DNA of 64,000 nucleotides. Origin: Pleomorphomonas carboxyditropha (GTDB lineage Bacteria; Pseudomonadota; Alphaproteobacteria; Rhizobiales; Pleomorphomonadaceae). The DNA is taken from the NCBI RefSeq assembly GCF_002770725.1, contig NZ_NQVN01000010.1, positions 117,403-181,402 on the forward strand, given 5' to 3'. Each line of letters begins with the position of its first letter. Position 1 is the first letter of the stretch. Made by a program: the position numbers and the translations under genes. Below are positions 7,580-15,176 of this stretch, one piece after another. The notes under the pieces were generated by a model. The model ran no database searches. It was not told where the DNA came from and was given only the letters and a program-made list of their open reading frames with translations.

Positions 7580-8248
7580 TCAGCGATCGCCGCCGGGAAG
7601 GTCGACGCCGAGCGCCTCGGCGATGGTCCTGAGGCCGAGGACGAGGCCCATGCGGTCGATGCCGTGACCGAGGCCGGGCGACAGATGCAGCGACACCGGC
7701 ACTCCCGCGGCGGTCAGCGCGGCGGCGGCCATCCGGCTGCTTTCGACCGGCAGCACCTGGTCGGCGGTGCCGTGGACGAGCAGCACCTTCGGCTTGGCCG
7801 TGATTTCGCCGAGACGCTCGGCGCCGGCGAGATAACCCGAATAGCCGACGATCAGCGCCGGCGCCACCTTGCGCCGCAAGCCGACGTGCAAGGCCATCAT
7901 GGTGCCCTGGCTGAAGCCGACCAGCACGAGGCGATCGGGCGCAACGCCCCAGCGTTCGAGCTCGGCATCGAGGAAGCGGTCGAGGGCCGGCCCGGCGGCG
8001 GCGACGCCGGTCCACCGCTCGGCGTCGTCGCGCATGGTCAGCGGAAACCACTGGCGGCCGCCCGGCGCCATCGGGCAGGCATCCGGCGCGTGGGGCGAGG
8101 CGAAGGCGACATCCGGCAGGAAGGGCGCCCAGCTTTCGGCGATGTCGTAGAGGTCTTCGCCGTTGGCGCCGTAGCCGTGCAGCAGGACGACGAGAGCATC
8201 GGCCTTGCCGCTTGCGGGTTCGAGGCGGGGACCGTCGATATCGGCCAT
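7580..8248 (-). CDS. alpha/beta-hydrolase, carboxylesterase/phospholipase family
   Basis: A 222-residue alpha/beta hydrolase of the small carboxylesterase (phospholipase/carboxylesterase) family. The oxyanion region is LLHGYGANGED. The nucleophile elbow is GFSQG with Ser113. The acid is in HGTADQVLP and the histidine in GLGHGID. It should act as a cytosolic esterase on short acyl esters or lysophospholipids; the real substrate is unknown. A very long frame continues upstream to 9898 but runs antisense to gluQ. The ATG at 8248 after GGAAGGAG is the sound start. It lies 23 bases after the DNA glycosylase gene, so the two may be cotranscribed. Confidence 0.87.
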   Translation of the reverse strand: MADIDGPRLEPASGKADALVVLLHGYGANGEDLYDIAESWAPFLPDVAFASPHAPDACPMAPGGRQWFPLTMRDDAERWTGVAAAGPALDRFLDAELERWGVAPDRLVLVGFSQGTMMALHVGLRRKVAPALIVGYSGYLAGAERLGEITAKPKVLLVHGTADQVLPVESSRMAAAALTAAGVPVSLHLSPGLGHGIDRMGLVLGLRTIAEALGVDLPGGDR

Positions 8249-8271
8249 GGAAAGCTCCTTCCGGGATCGGT

Positions 8272-8913
8272 TCAGACCGGGAGGACGTTCCTGCCCTGCC
8301 GCATCGCCTTGTAATAGGCCCAAAGCAGTTTGGCCGCAACGCCGCGCCAGGGCGACCAAAGCTCTGATATCGCCCGCAATTCCTTTTCGCTGGGACGATC
8401 CGGCAACACCAGCGCCTCGGCGGCGGCCACTTGCAGCGCGAGATCGCCGGCCGGCAGCACGTCGGCATTGCGGGCGCAGAACAGCAGGAAGATTTCGGCC
8501 GTCCAGCGGCCGATGCCGTGGATGGTCGTCAGCTTCTCGGTCGCCGCCTCCGGCGGCTCGGCGGCGAGGCCTGCGAGGTCGAGGCCGGCCGCCGCCGCTT
8601 CTGCCAGGGCGTGGAGCGTCTTGACCTTGCCGCGCGACAGGCCGGCGGCGCGCAGGGCCTCTTCGGTCTGCCGCAGGTAGCTTTCGGCCGTCGCCTCGCC
8701 AAGCAGCGCCTCGAAGCGGCTCCATATGGCGTCGGCGCTCGATACCGAAAGCTGCTGCGCCACGACGATGCGGGCGATGCCCTCGAAGCCGGGCGGGCGG
8801 TAGCGGATGTCGACGGGGCCGGCCGCCGCCCTGACCGGGACAAGGCGCGGATCGACGCGCTCGAGATAATCGAGGCCCTCGATCATGTCGGCGTCGGTCA
8901 GGATGAGGCGCAT
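8272..8913 (-). CDS. DNA-3-methyladenine glycosylase II (HhH-GPD)
   Basis: A 213-residue AlkA-type glycosylase without the N-terminal TBP-like domain of E. coli AlkA. It removes alkylated purines in base excision repair. The helix-hairpin-helix is TIHGIGRWTAEIFLL (130-144) and the catalytic aspartate is Asp157 in PAGDLALQ. IVVAQQLSVSSADAI is the conserved helix near the base pocket. The last part, LWSPWRGVAAKLLW, is the family C-terminal helix. The ATG at 8913 starts MRLILTDADM. It is divergent from gluQ with 100 bases between. No iron-sulfur cysteine cluster is present, as expected for AlkA rather than endonuclease III. Confidence 0.9.
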   Translation of the reverse strand: MRLILTDADMIEGLDYLERVDPRLVPVRAAAGPVDIRYRPPGFEGIARIVVAQQLSVSSADAIWSRFEALLGEATAESYLRQTEEALRAAGLSRGKVKTLHALAEAAAAGLDLAGLAAEPPEAATEKLTTIHGIGRWTAEIFLLFCARNADVLPAGDLALQVAAAEALVLPDRPSEKELRAISELWSPWRGVAAKLLWAYYKAMRQGRNVLPV

Positions 8914-9013
8914 GGCGGGTCCTTCTTCGGCACGAGACTTCAGCATTGCGAACGTATACTGTCCAGCCCGCCAGAAGCCGGCAGCAGCGCCGGCAGCCGC
9001 CACCGCCCGAGAG

Positions 9014-9901
9014 ATGACCGTTCCCGTCTTCCGTTTCGCGCCGTCGCCCAACGGGCCGCTGCACCTCGGCCACGCCCTGTCGGCGCTTCTCAATGCCGAC
9101 ATGGCCGCCGAGAGCGGCGGCCGCATGCTCGTGCGCATCGAGGATGTCGACGTCACCCGTGCCCGGCCCGAGTACGAGCGCGCCATCCTCGACGATCTCG
9201 ACTGGCTCGGCATCGGCTACGAGACGCCCGTCCGCCGGCAGTCGGAGCACGCCGACGACTATGCCGCCGCCCTCGACCGCCTCGCCGCCCTCGGGCTCGT
9301 CTATCGCTCGTTCATGAGCCGGACGGAGATCGCCGCCGCCATTGCCGCCGAGGAGGCGCGCAACGGCCGGCCGTGGCCGCGCGATCCGGATGGCGCGCCG
9401 CTCTATCCCGCCGCCGACCGCGACCGGCCGGTAGACGAAGCGCAGGCGCTTGCCGCCGCCGGCCGGCCGTCGGCGTTGCGGCTCGACATGGAAAAGGCGG
9501 TCCGTCTCGCCGGGCCGCTGTCCTGGCGGGAATTCGGCGACGGCCTCGGCGGTCCGGGCGAGACGGTGGCCGCCGATGCCGCCGCCTGGGGCGACGTCGT
9601 GCTGGCCGGCAAGTTCGCGCCGGCCGCCTATCATCTCGCGGTCGTCGTCGACGACGCGCTGCAAGGGGTGACCGACGTGGTGCGCGGCCGCGATCTCTAT
9701 TTTTCCACCGCCGTGCATCGCCTGCTGCAAACGCTGCTCGGGCTGCCGGCGCCGCGCTACCATCATCATCGGCTGATCGTCGGCGCCGACGGCCGCAAGC
9801 TGTCGAAGTCCAGAGGCTCGGAAGGGCTGGCGGCGCTGCGGGCGGCCGACGCCACCGCCGCCGACGTCAGGCGCATGGTCGGCCTCGCCGTCCGGCATTG
9901 A
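9014..9901 (+). CDS. gluQ: glutamyl-Q tRNA(Asp) synthetase
   Basis: A 295-residue GluRS-like enzyme lacking the anticodon-binding domain. It charges glutamate onto the queuosine of tRNA-Asp. The class I signatures are HLGH at 17-20 and KLSKS near the C-terminus; RIEDVDVTRARPEYERAI is characteristic of GluQ. The zinc ligands seen in the E. coli enzyme are missing: the usual CxC is replaced by SFMS, and the later cysteine after the tyrosine is absent. The ATG at 9014 after GAGAG matches the family start; the frame is open upstream but in the promoter region. It stands alone and is divergent from the glycosylase gene. Confidence 0.9.
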   Translation: MTVPVFRFAPSPNGPLHLGHALSALLNADMAAESGGRMLVRIEDVDVTRARPEYERAILDDLDWLGIGYETPVRRQSEHADDYAAALDRLAALGLVYRSFMSRTEIAAAIAAEEARNGRPWPRDPDGAPLYPAADRDRPVDEAQALAAAGRPSALRLDMEKAVRLAGPLSWREFGDGLGGPGETVAADAAAWGDVVLAGKFAPAAYHLAVVVDDALQGVTDVVRGRDLYFSTAVHRLLQTLLGLPAPRYHHHRLIVGADGRKLSKSRGSEGLAALRAADATAADVRRMVGLAVRH

Positions 9902-10029
9902 CCGGCGGTTGGACCGGAGCGTCGGGCACGCGGGCTGAAGGGCGGTCTTGTGCGGCCGGCGGCGCTGGGCGAGTATTCGCGCTGCCGGTCGGCCGCCTGC
10001 GAGACCGAACCGACGCCCGGAGCGTCTTC

Positions 10030-10455
10030 ATGCGTGCTCTGCTCATCGCCCTTGTCCTCATGGTCTCCACAGGCAATCCGCCGGCCGTCGCCGCCGATGG
10101 CGTGCCGGCCTATGCCGATCTTCTCGCCGACTGCGCCGCCTCGAGCGACACCGCCTGTCCCGGCCAGCAGAAGGCGCTGGCCGCGCAATGGCCGAAGGCG
10201 CTTGCCGGCAGTGTTCCGTCGCTCCGGAATTTCGCCTTCTGTCTCGCCGACGGCTGCTACGGCGCCTTCAGGGTCGATCCGGTGAGGGCCTGCGCCCTGC
10301 GCATCGTCGTCGCGGCGATCGGTGACAGGCCGATTCCCGCCGAGGATCGCGACAACTTCGATCATGATTGCAGCCGGCTCGGCGCCGACGACCAGCAGGC
10401 CGCCAAGCTCACGGCGCGCGATCTGGTCCGGGCCATCCGTCAAGCGGCACGCTGA
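10030..10455 (+). CDS. small secreted cysteine-rich protein, unknown function
   Basis: A 141-residue product that I do not recognise. The first 21 residues (MRALLIALVLMVSTGNPPAVA) form a good signal peptide with an AVA-A cleavage site. The mature part has six cysteines spread over about 100 residues, at an even number that could form three disulfide bonds in the periplasm. The middle region is rich in small residues, with no membrane helix. The coding pattern (strong third-position GC) is like that of its neighbours. It lies between gluQ and metX on the same strand, with no clear functional link. A lysozyme-inhibitor-like role is possible but only a guess. Confidence 0.62.
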   Translation: MRALLIALVLMVSTGNPPAVAADGVPAYADLLADCAASSDTACPGQQKALAAQWPKALAGSVPSLRNFAFCLADGCYGAFRVDPVRACALRIVVAAIGDRPIPAEDRDNFDHDCSRLGADDQQAAKLTARDLVRAIRQAAR

Positions 10456-10497
10456 ACGGATGTTCCGCCGCGCCGGGCGGCCGTGGTGGCGATTTCC

Positions 10498-10526
10498 TTG
10501 ACATTTGCCGTCCCCGTTCCGATAGC
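10498..10526 (+). promoter_or_regulatory. candidate metX promoter
   Basis: A perfect -35 hexamer TTGACA (10498-10503) is followed after 17 bases by GATAGC (10521-10526) as a weak -10. It is correctly placed for a leader of about 60 bases before metX. The prediction is by eye only. Confidence 0.45.
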
Positions 10527-10546
10527 TAACCACCTTCGAGGCGGCA

Positions 10547-10561
10547 GGCACGGCGCGTGCC
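10547..10561 (+). promoter_or_regulatory. strong hairpin in the metX leader
   Basis: GGCACG-GCG-CGTGCC forms a perfect six-pair stem with a three-base loop, extendable through the surrounding GGC/GCC. It lies between the candidate promoter and the metX ribosome site (GAAGAG). It may affect translation or mRNA stability. I could not match the leader to the SAM-II aptamer signature often found before metX in this group. Confidence 0.4.
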
Positions 10562-10592
10562 GCCCGGAAGCTGCCCGGATGCTGAAGAGACG

Positions 10593-11804
10593 ATGCTGGA
10601 CGCGACCCTTACCGAGACCGATGCGCAGGCGAGCCTGCGCCGCAGCGAGGCCGACAATCCTTCGAGCCTCGTCATGCGCTTCGGCACGGACGCGCCGCTC
10701 ACCCTCGACGCCGGTCCGGCGATCGCTCCCTGGCAGATCGCCTACCAGACCTATGGCGAGCTCAACGCCGACCGCTCCAACGCCATCCTGATCTGCCACG
10801 CGCTGACCGGCGACCAGCATGTCGCCAGCACCAATCCGGTGACCGGCAAGCCGGGCTGGTGGACGCTGATGGTCGGCCCCGGCCGGCCGATCGACACCGA
10901 CCGCTTCTTCGTCATCTGCTCCAACGTGCTGGGCGGCTGCCTCGGCACCACCGGGCCGGCCAGCACCAATCCGGACACCGGCCAGCCCTATGGGCTCGAC
11001 CTGCCGGTGGTCACCATCGCCGACATGGTGCGGGCGCAGGCCATGCTGGTGACGGCGCTCGGCATCGACCAGCTGTTCGCGGTGGTCGGCGGCTCGATGG
11101 GCGGCATGCAGGCGCTGCAATGGGCGGCGAGCTATCCGGAGCGCGTCTTCTCGGCGGTGGCGATCGCCACCAGCTATCGCCATTCCTCGCAGAACATCGC
11201 TTTCCACGAGGTGGGGCGTCAGGCGGTGATGGCCGATCCCGACTGGTGCGGCGGCCGCTATCTCGAGGCCGGGCGCAACCCGAAGAAGGGCCTCGCCGTG
11301 GCGCGCATGGCCGCCCACATCACCTACATGTCCGACCGCTCGCTGCACCAGAAGTTCGGCCGCAACCTGCAGGACCGCGAGGCGGTGGCCTTTGGCTTCG
11401 ACGCGGATTTTCAAATTGAAAGCTACCTTCGCCATCAAGGCATGAGCTTCGTCGACCGCTTCGACGCCAATTCCTACCTCTACGTCACCCGCGCCACCGA
11501 TTATTTCGACCTCGCCGCCGACCACGGCGGCGTGCTCGCCAACGTCTTCAGGGGGACGAAGACGCGCTTCTGCTTGCTGTCCTTCACCTCCGACTGGCTT
11601 TACCCGACCGCGGAGAGCCGGGCGGTGGTGCATGCGCTCAACGCCGCCGGCGCGCCGGTCAGCTTCGTGGAGATCGACAGCGATCGCGGCCACGACAGCT
11701 TCCTGCTCGATATTCCCGAACAGTTCCGCATCGTGCGCGGCTTTCTAACCGGCGCGGCGCGGGCGCGCGGCATCGCCGGCCCGGCGGAGGAAGACAATCG
11801 ATGA
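10593..11804 (+). CDS. metX: homoserine O-acetyltransferase MetX
   Basis: A 403-residue alpha/beta-hydrolase-fold enzyme that acetylates (or succinylates) homoserine, the first committed step of methionine synthesis. The nucleophile elbow is GGSMGGMQA; the acid is in [12 protein letters not shown] and the histidine in [25 protein letters not shown] is the conserved substrate-pocket loop. The ATG at 10593 follows GAAGAG; an upstream ATG at 10557 would add 12 residues from the leader. It overlaps metW by an ATGA junction, as in many proteobacteria where MetW supports MetX activity. Whether the acyl donor is acetyl- or succinyl-CoA cannot be read from these motifs alone. Confidence 0.93.
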   Translation: MLDATLTETDAQASLRRSEADNPSSLVMRFGTDAPLTLDAGPAIAPWQIAYQTYGELNADRSNAILICHALTGDQHVASTNPVTGKPGWWTLMVGPGRPIDTDRFFVICSNVLGGCLGTTGPASTNPDTGQPYGLDLPVVTIADMVRAQAMLVTALGIDQLFAVVGGSMGGMQALQWAASYPERVFSAVAIATSYRHSSQNIAFHEVGRQAVMADPDWCGGRYLEAGRNPKKGLAVARMAAHITYMSDRSLHQKFGRNLQDREAVAFGFDADFQIESYLRHQGMSFVDRFDANSYLYVTRATDYFDLAADHGGVLANVFRGTKTRFCLLSFTSDWLYPTAESRAVVHALNAAGAPVSFVEIDSDRGHDSFLLDIPEQFRIVRGFLTGAARARGIAGPAEEDNR

Positions 11805-12436
11805 CCGACCTGGCCGACCTTGCCTCCGACGTCCGCATCGACCTCAGGCTGATCGCCGACCTGATCGCGCCGGGTTCGCGCGTGCTCGACGTCGGCTGCG
11901 GCGACGGCGCGCTGCTCGAGCTCCTGGAGCGGACGCGCGGCGTCGACGCGCGCGGCATCGAGATCAGCCAGGAGGGCGTCAACGCCGCCGTGGCGCGCGG
12001 CCTGTCGGTGATCCAGGGCGACGCCGACAGCGACCTCGTGCAGTATCCCGACCAGTCCTTCGACTACGTGGTGCTGAGCCATACCATCCAGGCGACGCGC
12101 AACGCCCGCCGGGTGCTCGACGAGATGCTGCGCATCGGCCGCCGCGTCGTGGTGTCGCTGCCGAACTTCGGCCATCTCGACGTGCGCTTCCGCCTGATGT
12201 TCCTCGGCCGGATGCCGGTCTCCAAGCGTCTGCCCTATTCCTGGTACGACACGCCCAACATCCACTTCTGCACCATTCGCGACTTCGTCGAACTGGCCAG
12301 GGAGGTCGGCGCCCATGTCGAGCAGGCGATCGTGCTCGACGGCGCCGGCAAGCGGCTGCCGTTCAGCCTGCCGTGGATCGTCTGGAACGTCCTCGGGGCG
12401 CAGGCGGTGTTCCTGCTGTCGCGCGACGGCCGCTGA
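11801..12436 (+). CDS. metW: methionine biosynthesis protein MetW
   Basis: A 211-residue MetW-family protein with a Rossmann methyltransferase fold. The SAM motif [15 protein letters not shown] lies at about 31-45, followed by GIEISQEGV and the [23 protein letters not shown] block that defines MetW. In other bacteria MetW forms a complex with MetX and is needed for full MetX activity; its own methyl transfer has not been shown. The first codon overlaps the metX stop (ATGA), so the two are translationally coupled. After it, a convergent gap holds a dispersed hairpin. Confidence 0.93.
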   Translation: MTDLADLASDVRIDLRLIADLIAPGSRVLDVGCGDGALLELLERTRGVDARGIEISQEGVNAAVARGLSVIQGDADSDLVQYPDQSFDYVVLSHTIQATRNARRVLDEMLRIGRRVVVSLPNFGHLDVRFRLMFLGRMPVSKRLPYSWYDTPNIHFCTIRDFVELAREVGAHVEQAIVLDGAGKRLPFSLPWIVWNVLGAQAVFLLSRDGR

Positions 12437-12460
12437 CGACGATCTGGTCTTTTGTTTTTC

Positions 12461-12505
12461 GCATCGGATTTTCCGAAAGCCGGATCCCACTTTCCGGTCC
12501 GATGC
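12461..12505. repeat. dispersed GCATCGGA hairpin repeat
   Basis: A 45-base hairpin with outer arms GCATCGGA/TCCGATGC and inner arms CCGAAAGCCGG/CCCACTTTCCGG, preceded by TCTTTTGTTTTTC. It is the second copy of the element at 6859-6904 and fills the convergent gap between metW and the methyltransferase gene. A bidirectional terminator role is plausible. Confidence 0.82.
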
Positions 12506-12506
12506 C

Positions 12507-13265
12507 TTAGGCGGTGGGGCCGGTGCGGTGCGGGCTGGGCAGGCCGGCCGGCGACGGCAGCAGCACGGGACGGATGGCCGGCGAACGGACGCGGCGGATG
12601 ACCGGTACGCCCTGGTGGAGATGCTTGGCCGCTTCCACCAGGATGACGCCGGCAAAGGCCGGCCACAGGCGGGAGCCGATCGCCTCCCAGCGGGCGCTGG
12701 CGTGCATGAAGTGGCGGCGCGGCACCGGCATCACGTAGAGCGCCTCGTCCCAGGCGGTGGGCGAGAAGGAGGTCTCGCGCAGGAGCTTGGTGATCTGGCC
12801 GCGCGAGAAGGGCCGGCCGTAGCCGAAGGGCGAGGTGTCGACGCGCGCCCACAGGCCGCGCCGGTTGGGCACGACGGCCAGCACCCGGCCGCCGGGCGAC
12901 AGCACCCGCCAGGCTTCCTTCAGGAGCTCGGCCGGATCGTTGGCCATCTCGAGCGCGTGAACGATCAGCAGCCGGTCGATCGACGAATCGGGCAGCGGCA
13001 GCATGTCGTCGCAGACGAGCGCCGAGGCGGAAGGACCGCCGGCCGGCCAGTTGACCGCGCCCTGCGCCGCCGGCATCAGCGCCAGCGTGCGGTCGGCCTC
13101 GTCGCGGAAGGGCGCAAGGTAGGGCGTCGCGAAGCCGAGGCCGGCCAGCCGGTCGCCGGCGACGCTCGGCCAGATCTTCCTGAAATGATCGACGAGGATG
13201 GGTCGGATGACGTGGCCGAGGTCGCTCGAATAGAAATCCCTGAGGTCGACGACGTCGAGAAACAT
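12507..13265 (-). CDS. class I SAM-dependent methyltransferase, substrate unknown
   Basis: A 252-residue Rossmann-fold methyltransferase. Motif I is degenerate (LAGLGFATPYL). The acidic loop and motifs II-III are clear in DDMLPLPDSSIDRLLIVHALEMANDP and LKEAWRVLSPGGRVLAVVPN, which match the Methyltransf_11 type. The substrate is unknown. The start at 13265 (MFLDVVDLRDFY) fits the family; an in-frame ATG at 13301 would add 12 residues. It diverges from the gloB-like gene, and this pairing is one I associate with rhizobial genomes. The last 25 residues are proline-rich and low in complexity. Confidence 0.8.
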   Translation of the reverse strand: MFLDVVDLRDFYSSDLGHVIRPILVDHFRKIWPSVAGDRLAGLGFATPYLAPFRDEADRTLALMPAAQGAVNWPAGGPSASALVCDDMLPLPDSSIDRLLIVHALEMANDPAELLKEAWRVLSPGGRVLAVVPNRRGLWARVDTSPFGYGRPFSRGQITKLLRETSFSPTAWDEALYVMPVPRRHFMHASARWEAIGSRLWPAFAGVILVEAAKHLHQGVPVIRRVRSPAIRPVLLPSPAGLPSPHRTGPTA

Positions 13266-13372
13266 GCTGAGCTCCGGGGCAGCCCTTGCCCTTTCCGCCA
13301 TATTGATCGACTGTCGCTCCACCGCAATGGGCGGCGGTCGCTTTTTTGCGGGCCGGTAAAGGGAGGCTCTCG

Positions 13373-14143
13373 ATGGTCCCGAAGATCGACGTCATCGCCT
13401 GTCTCAGCGACAACTATGCCTATCTGCTGCGCGACGAGGAAAGCGGCGCGGCCGTGGTTTTCGACGCCCCGGAGGCGGCGCCGATCCTTGCCGCCGTCGA
13501 AGCGTCGGGCGGCCGGCTCGATGCCCTTCTGCTCACCCATCACCACGGCGACCACATCGAAGGCGCGGCCGACATCGTCGGACGCACGGGAGCCAAACTG
13601 ATCGGCGCGGCCGCCGACGCCCACCGGCTGCCGCCGCTCGACCGGGCGGTCGCCGACGGCGAGGGCTTTTCCGTCGGCCCGTTCGGTTTCCGGGTGATCG
13701 CGACGCCCGGCCATACGCGCGGCCACATCGTCTATCACGCGCCGGCGGCGCGGGCGCTGTTTTCCGGCGACACGCTGTTCTCGCTCGGCTGCGGCCGGCT
13801 GTTCGAGGGCAGCGTGGCGGACATGTGGGAGTCGCTTCTCCGCCTCGCGGCGCTGCCGCCGGAGACGGGCGTCTATCCGGGGCACGAATATACCGCCTCC
13901 AACGGCCGTTTCGCGCTGACGGTCGATCCCGACAATGCGGCGCTGGCCGAGCGGATCGCCGAGGTGGAGGCGCTGCGCGCCGCCGGCCGGCCGACGGTGC
14001 CGGTGCCGCTCAGGCGGGAGCTTCTCACCAACCCGTTCCTGCGGGCCGGCGATCCGGGGCTCGCCGCAAGGCTGGGGCTGGCCGGGCATCCGGCGGTGGA
14101 GGTGTTCGCCGAGTTGCGCCGGCGGAAAGACGGCTTCAGGTGA
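13373..14143 (+). CDS. gloB: hydroxyacylglutathione hydrolase (glyoxalase II)
   Basis: A 256-residue metallo-beta-lactamase-fold enzyme that hydrolyses S-D-lactoylglutathione to lactate and glutathione. The metal motif THHHGDH (about 55-61) is intact. The GHTRGHIVYH histidine, FSGDTLFSLGCGRLFEG aspartate and YPGHEYT histidine complete the binuclear site. The C-terminal region, with NPFLRAGDP, is the glyoxalase II helical domain. The ATG at 13373 follows GGGAGG. Functionally it pairs with the methylglyoxal synthase at 36.8 kb, since methylglyoxal is detoxified by the glyoxalase route. Its end overlaps the convergent exporter gene by eight bases. Confidence 0.92.
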   Translation: MVPKIDVIACLSDNYAYLLRDEESGAAVVFDAPEAAPILAAVEASGGRLDALLLTHHHGDHIEGAADIVGRTGAKLIGAAADAHRLPPLDRAVADGEGFSVGPFGFRVIATPGHTRGHIVYHAPAARALFSGDTLFSLGCGRLFEGSVADMWESLLRLAALPPETGVYPGHEYTASNGRFALTVDPDNAALAERIAEVEALRAAGRPTVPVPLRRELLTNPFLRAGDPGLAARLGLAGHPAVEVFAELRRRKDGFR

Positions 14144-15035
14144 CGGCCCGGCGGCCTGCGGCCCGCCGGCGGAAGGGCAGGGCATCCCAGGCGGCGACGA
14201 CGGCGCCGAGGGTGACGAGGGCGCAGGCGATCGCCGTCGTCCAGCCGAGCGTGCCGTAGCCGGTGAGGGTGAGCAGCAGGGTCGACAGTACCGGCGTGGC
14301 GTAGGCGGCGGTGCCGATGAGCTGGATGTCGCCGTGCTTGACGCCGTGGTCCCAGACGAAGAAGGCGAGACCGACCGGGAAAGCGCCGAGCAGCAGCACC
14401 ATCGACCATTCGAAGGGGCCGTCGGGCAGCACCGTCTGCTCGAACGCGGCGTGGCAGACAAGGCTGAGAAGAGCGGTGGCGAGGCAGAAGCCGGCCACCG
14501 CCTCCGACGGCACGCCGGCAAAGCGGCGCGAGACGACCGAATAGCCGGCCCAGACCACGGCGGCGAGGAAGGCGGCGAGATAGCCGAAGGCGTAGCCGCC
14601 GTCGAGCGCCAGCGACCGGCCGGCCGTCACCAGAAGCGCCGCGCCGGAAAAGCCGAGCACGACGCCGGCCAGGTGATGGATGCGCAGGCGCTCGCCCGGC
14701 AGGAGGCCGGAGAACAGCACGATCAGCAGCGGCCAGAGATAGTTGATGAGGCCGGCTTCCACCAGCGGCACGGTGCGCAAGGCCGTGAAATAGAGCGCGT
14801 GGTAGCCGAACAGGCCGAGCGTGCCGACCGCCCACACCTTGAGGGGCTGCCTCAGAACATTGGCTCGGCCGCGGGCGATCAGCCAGATGGTGGCGACCGT
14901 GCCGGACAGGCCGAAGCAGAGGGCGTTGAGCAGGAAGGGCGGCACGGCCCCCGAGCCGCCGGTGAAGACGCCGAGCATCGACCACATGACGATGGCCGCA
15001 AGGCCGATCAGGGTAGCGCGGGCGCGGTTCGACAT
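14136..15035 (-). CDS. EamA/DMT-family exporter
   Basis: A 299-residue integral membrane protein with ten predicted helices in two EamA repeats. It is most like the YddG aromatic amino-acid exporter branch: the N-terminal half carries TLGLFGYHALYFTALR and VEAGLINYLWPLLIVLFSGLL, and the second has a matching WSMVLLLGAFPVGLAFFVWDHGVKHGD. It probably exports amino acids or related metabolites through the inner membrane. The substrate is a guess from family resemblance. Its start codon faces the GGDEF-EAL gene across 141 bases. Confidence 0.85.
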   Translation of the reverse strand: MSNRARATLIGLAAIVMWSMLGVFTGGSGAVPPFLLNALCFGLSGTVATIWLIARGRANVLRQPLKVWAVGTLGLFGYHALYFTALRTVPLVEAGLINYLWPLLIVLFSGLLPGERLRIHHLAGVVLGFSGAALLVTAGRSLALDGGYAFGYLAAFLAAVVWAGYSVVSRRFAGVPSEAVAGFCLATALLSLVCHAAFEQTVLPDGPFEWSMVLLLGAFPVGLAFFVWDHGVKHGDIQLIGTAAYATPVLSTLLLTLTGYGTLGWTTAIACALVTLGAVVAAWDALPFRRRAAGRRAVT

Positions 15036-15176
15036 GGTTGCCTGGCTCTCCTGATGGTCCGGCGAGCCCGTTCCGCAGAAAGAGGCAAGCCGGATCTGTA
15101 TTTTTCCGAGGATATTCGGAGGAATTTGCGAGCCTTTAACGGTATCGGGCTAGGTTGCGCAAGATAGAACCGATGG

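Noticed and set aside
7580..9898. Very long minus-strand frame covering the esterase, glycosylase and gluQ region
   Set aside because: Only the last 222 codons encode a recognised protein. The remainder is antisense or out of frame with two well-supported genes; high GC removes stop codons.
10478..10590. SAM-II riboswitch before metX
   Set aside because: GTGGTGGCGATTT and GCTAAC look similar to conserved pieces, but the GCTTGCAGCCAC strand and the A-rich segment before GCTAAA are missing, and the only complement of GGTGG lies after the last conserved piece, which is the wrong order.
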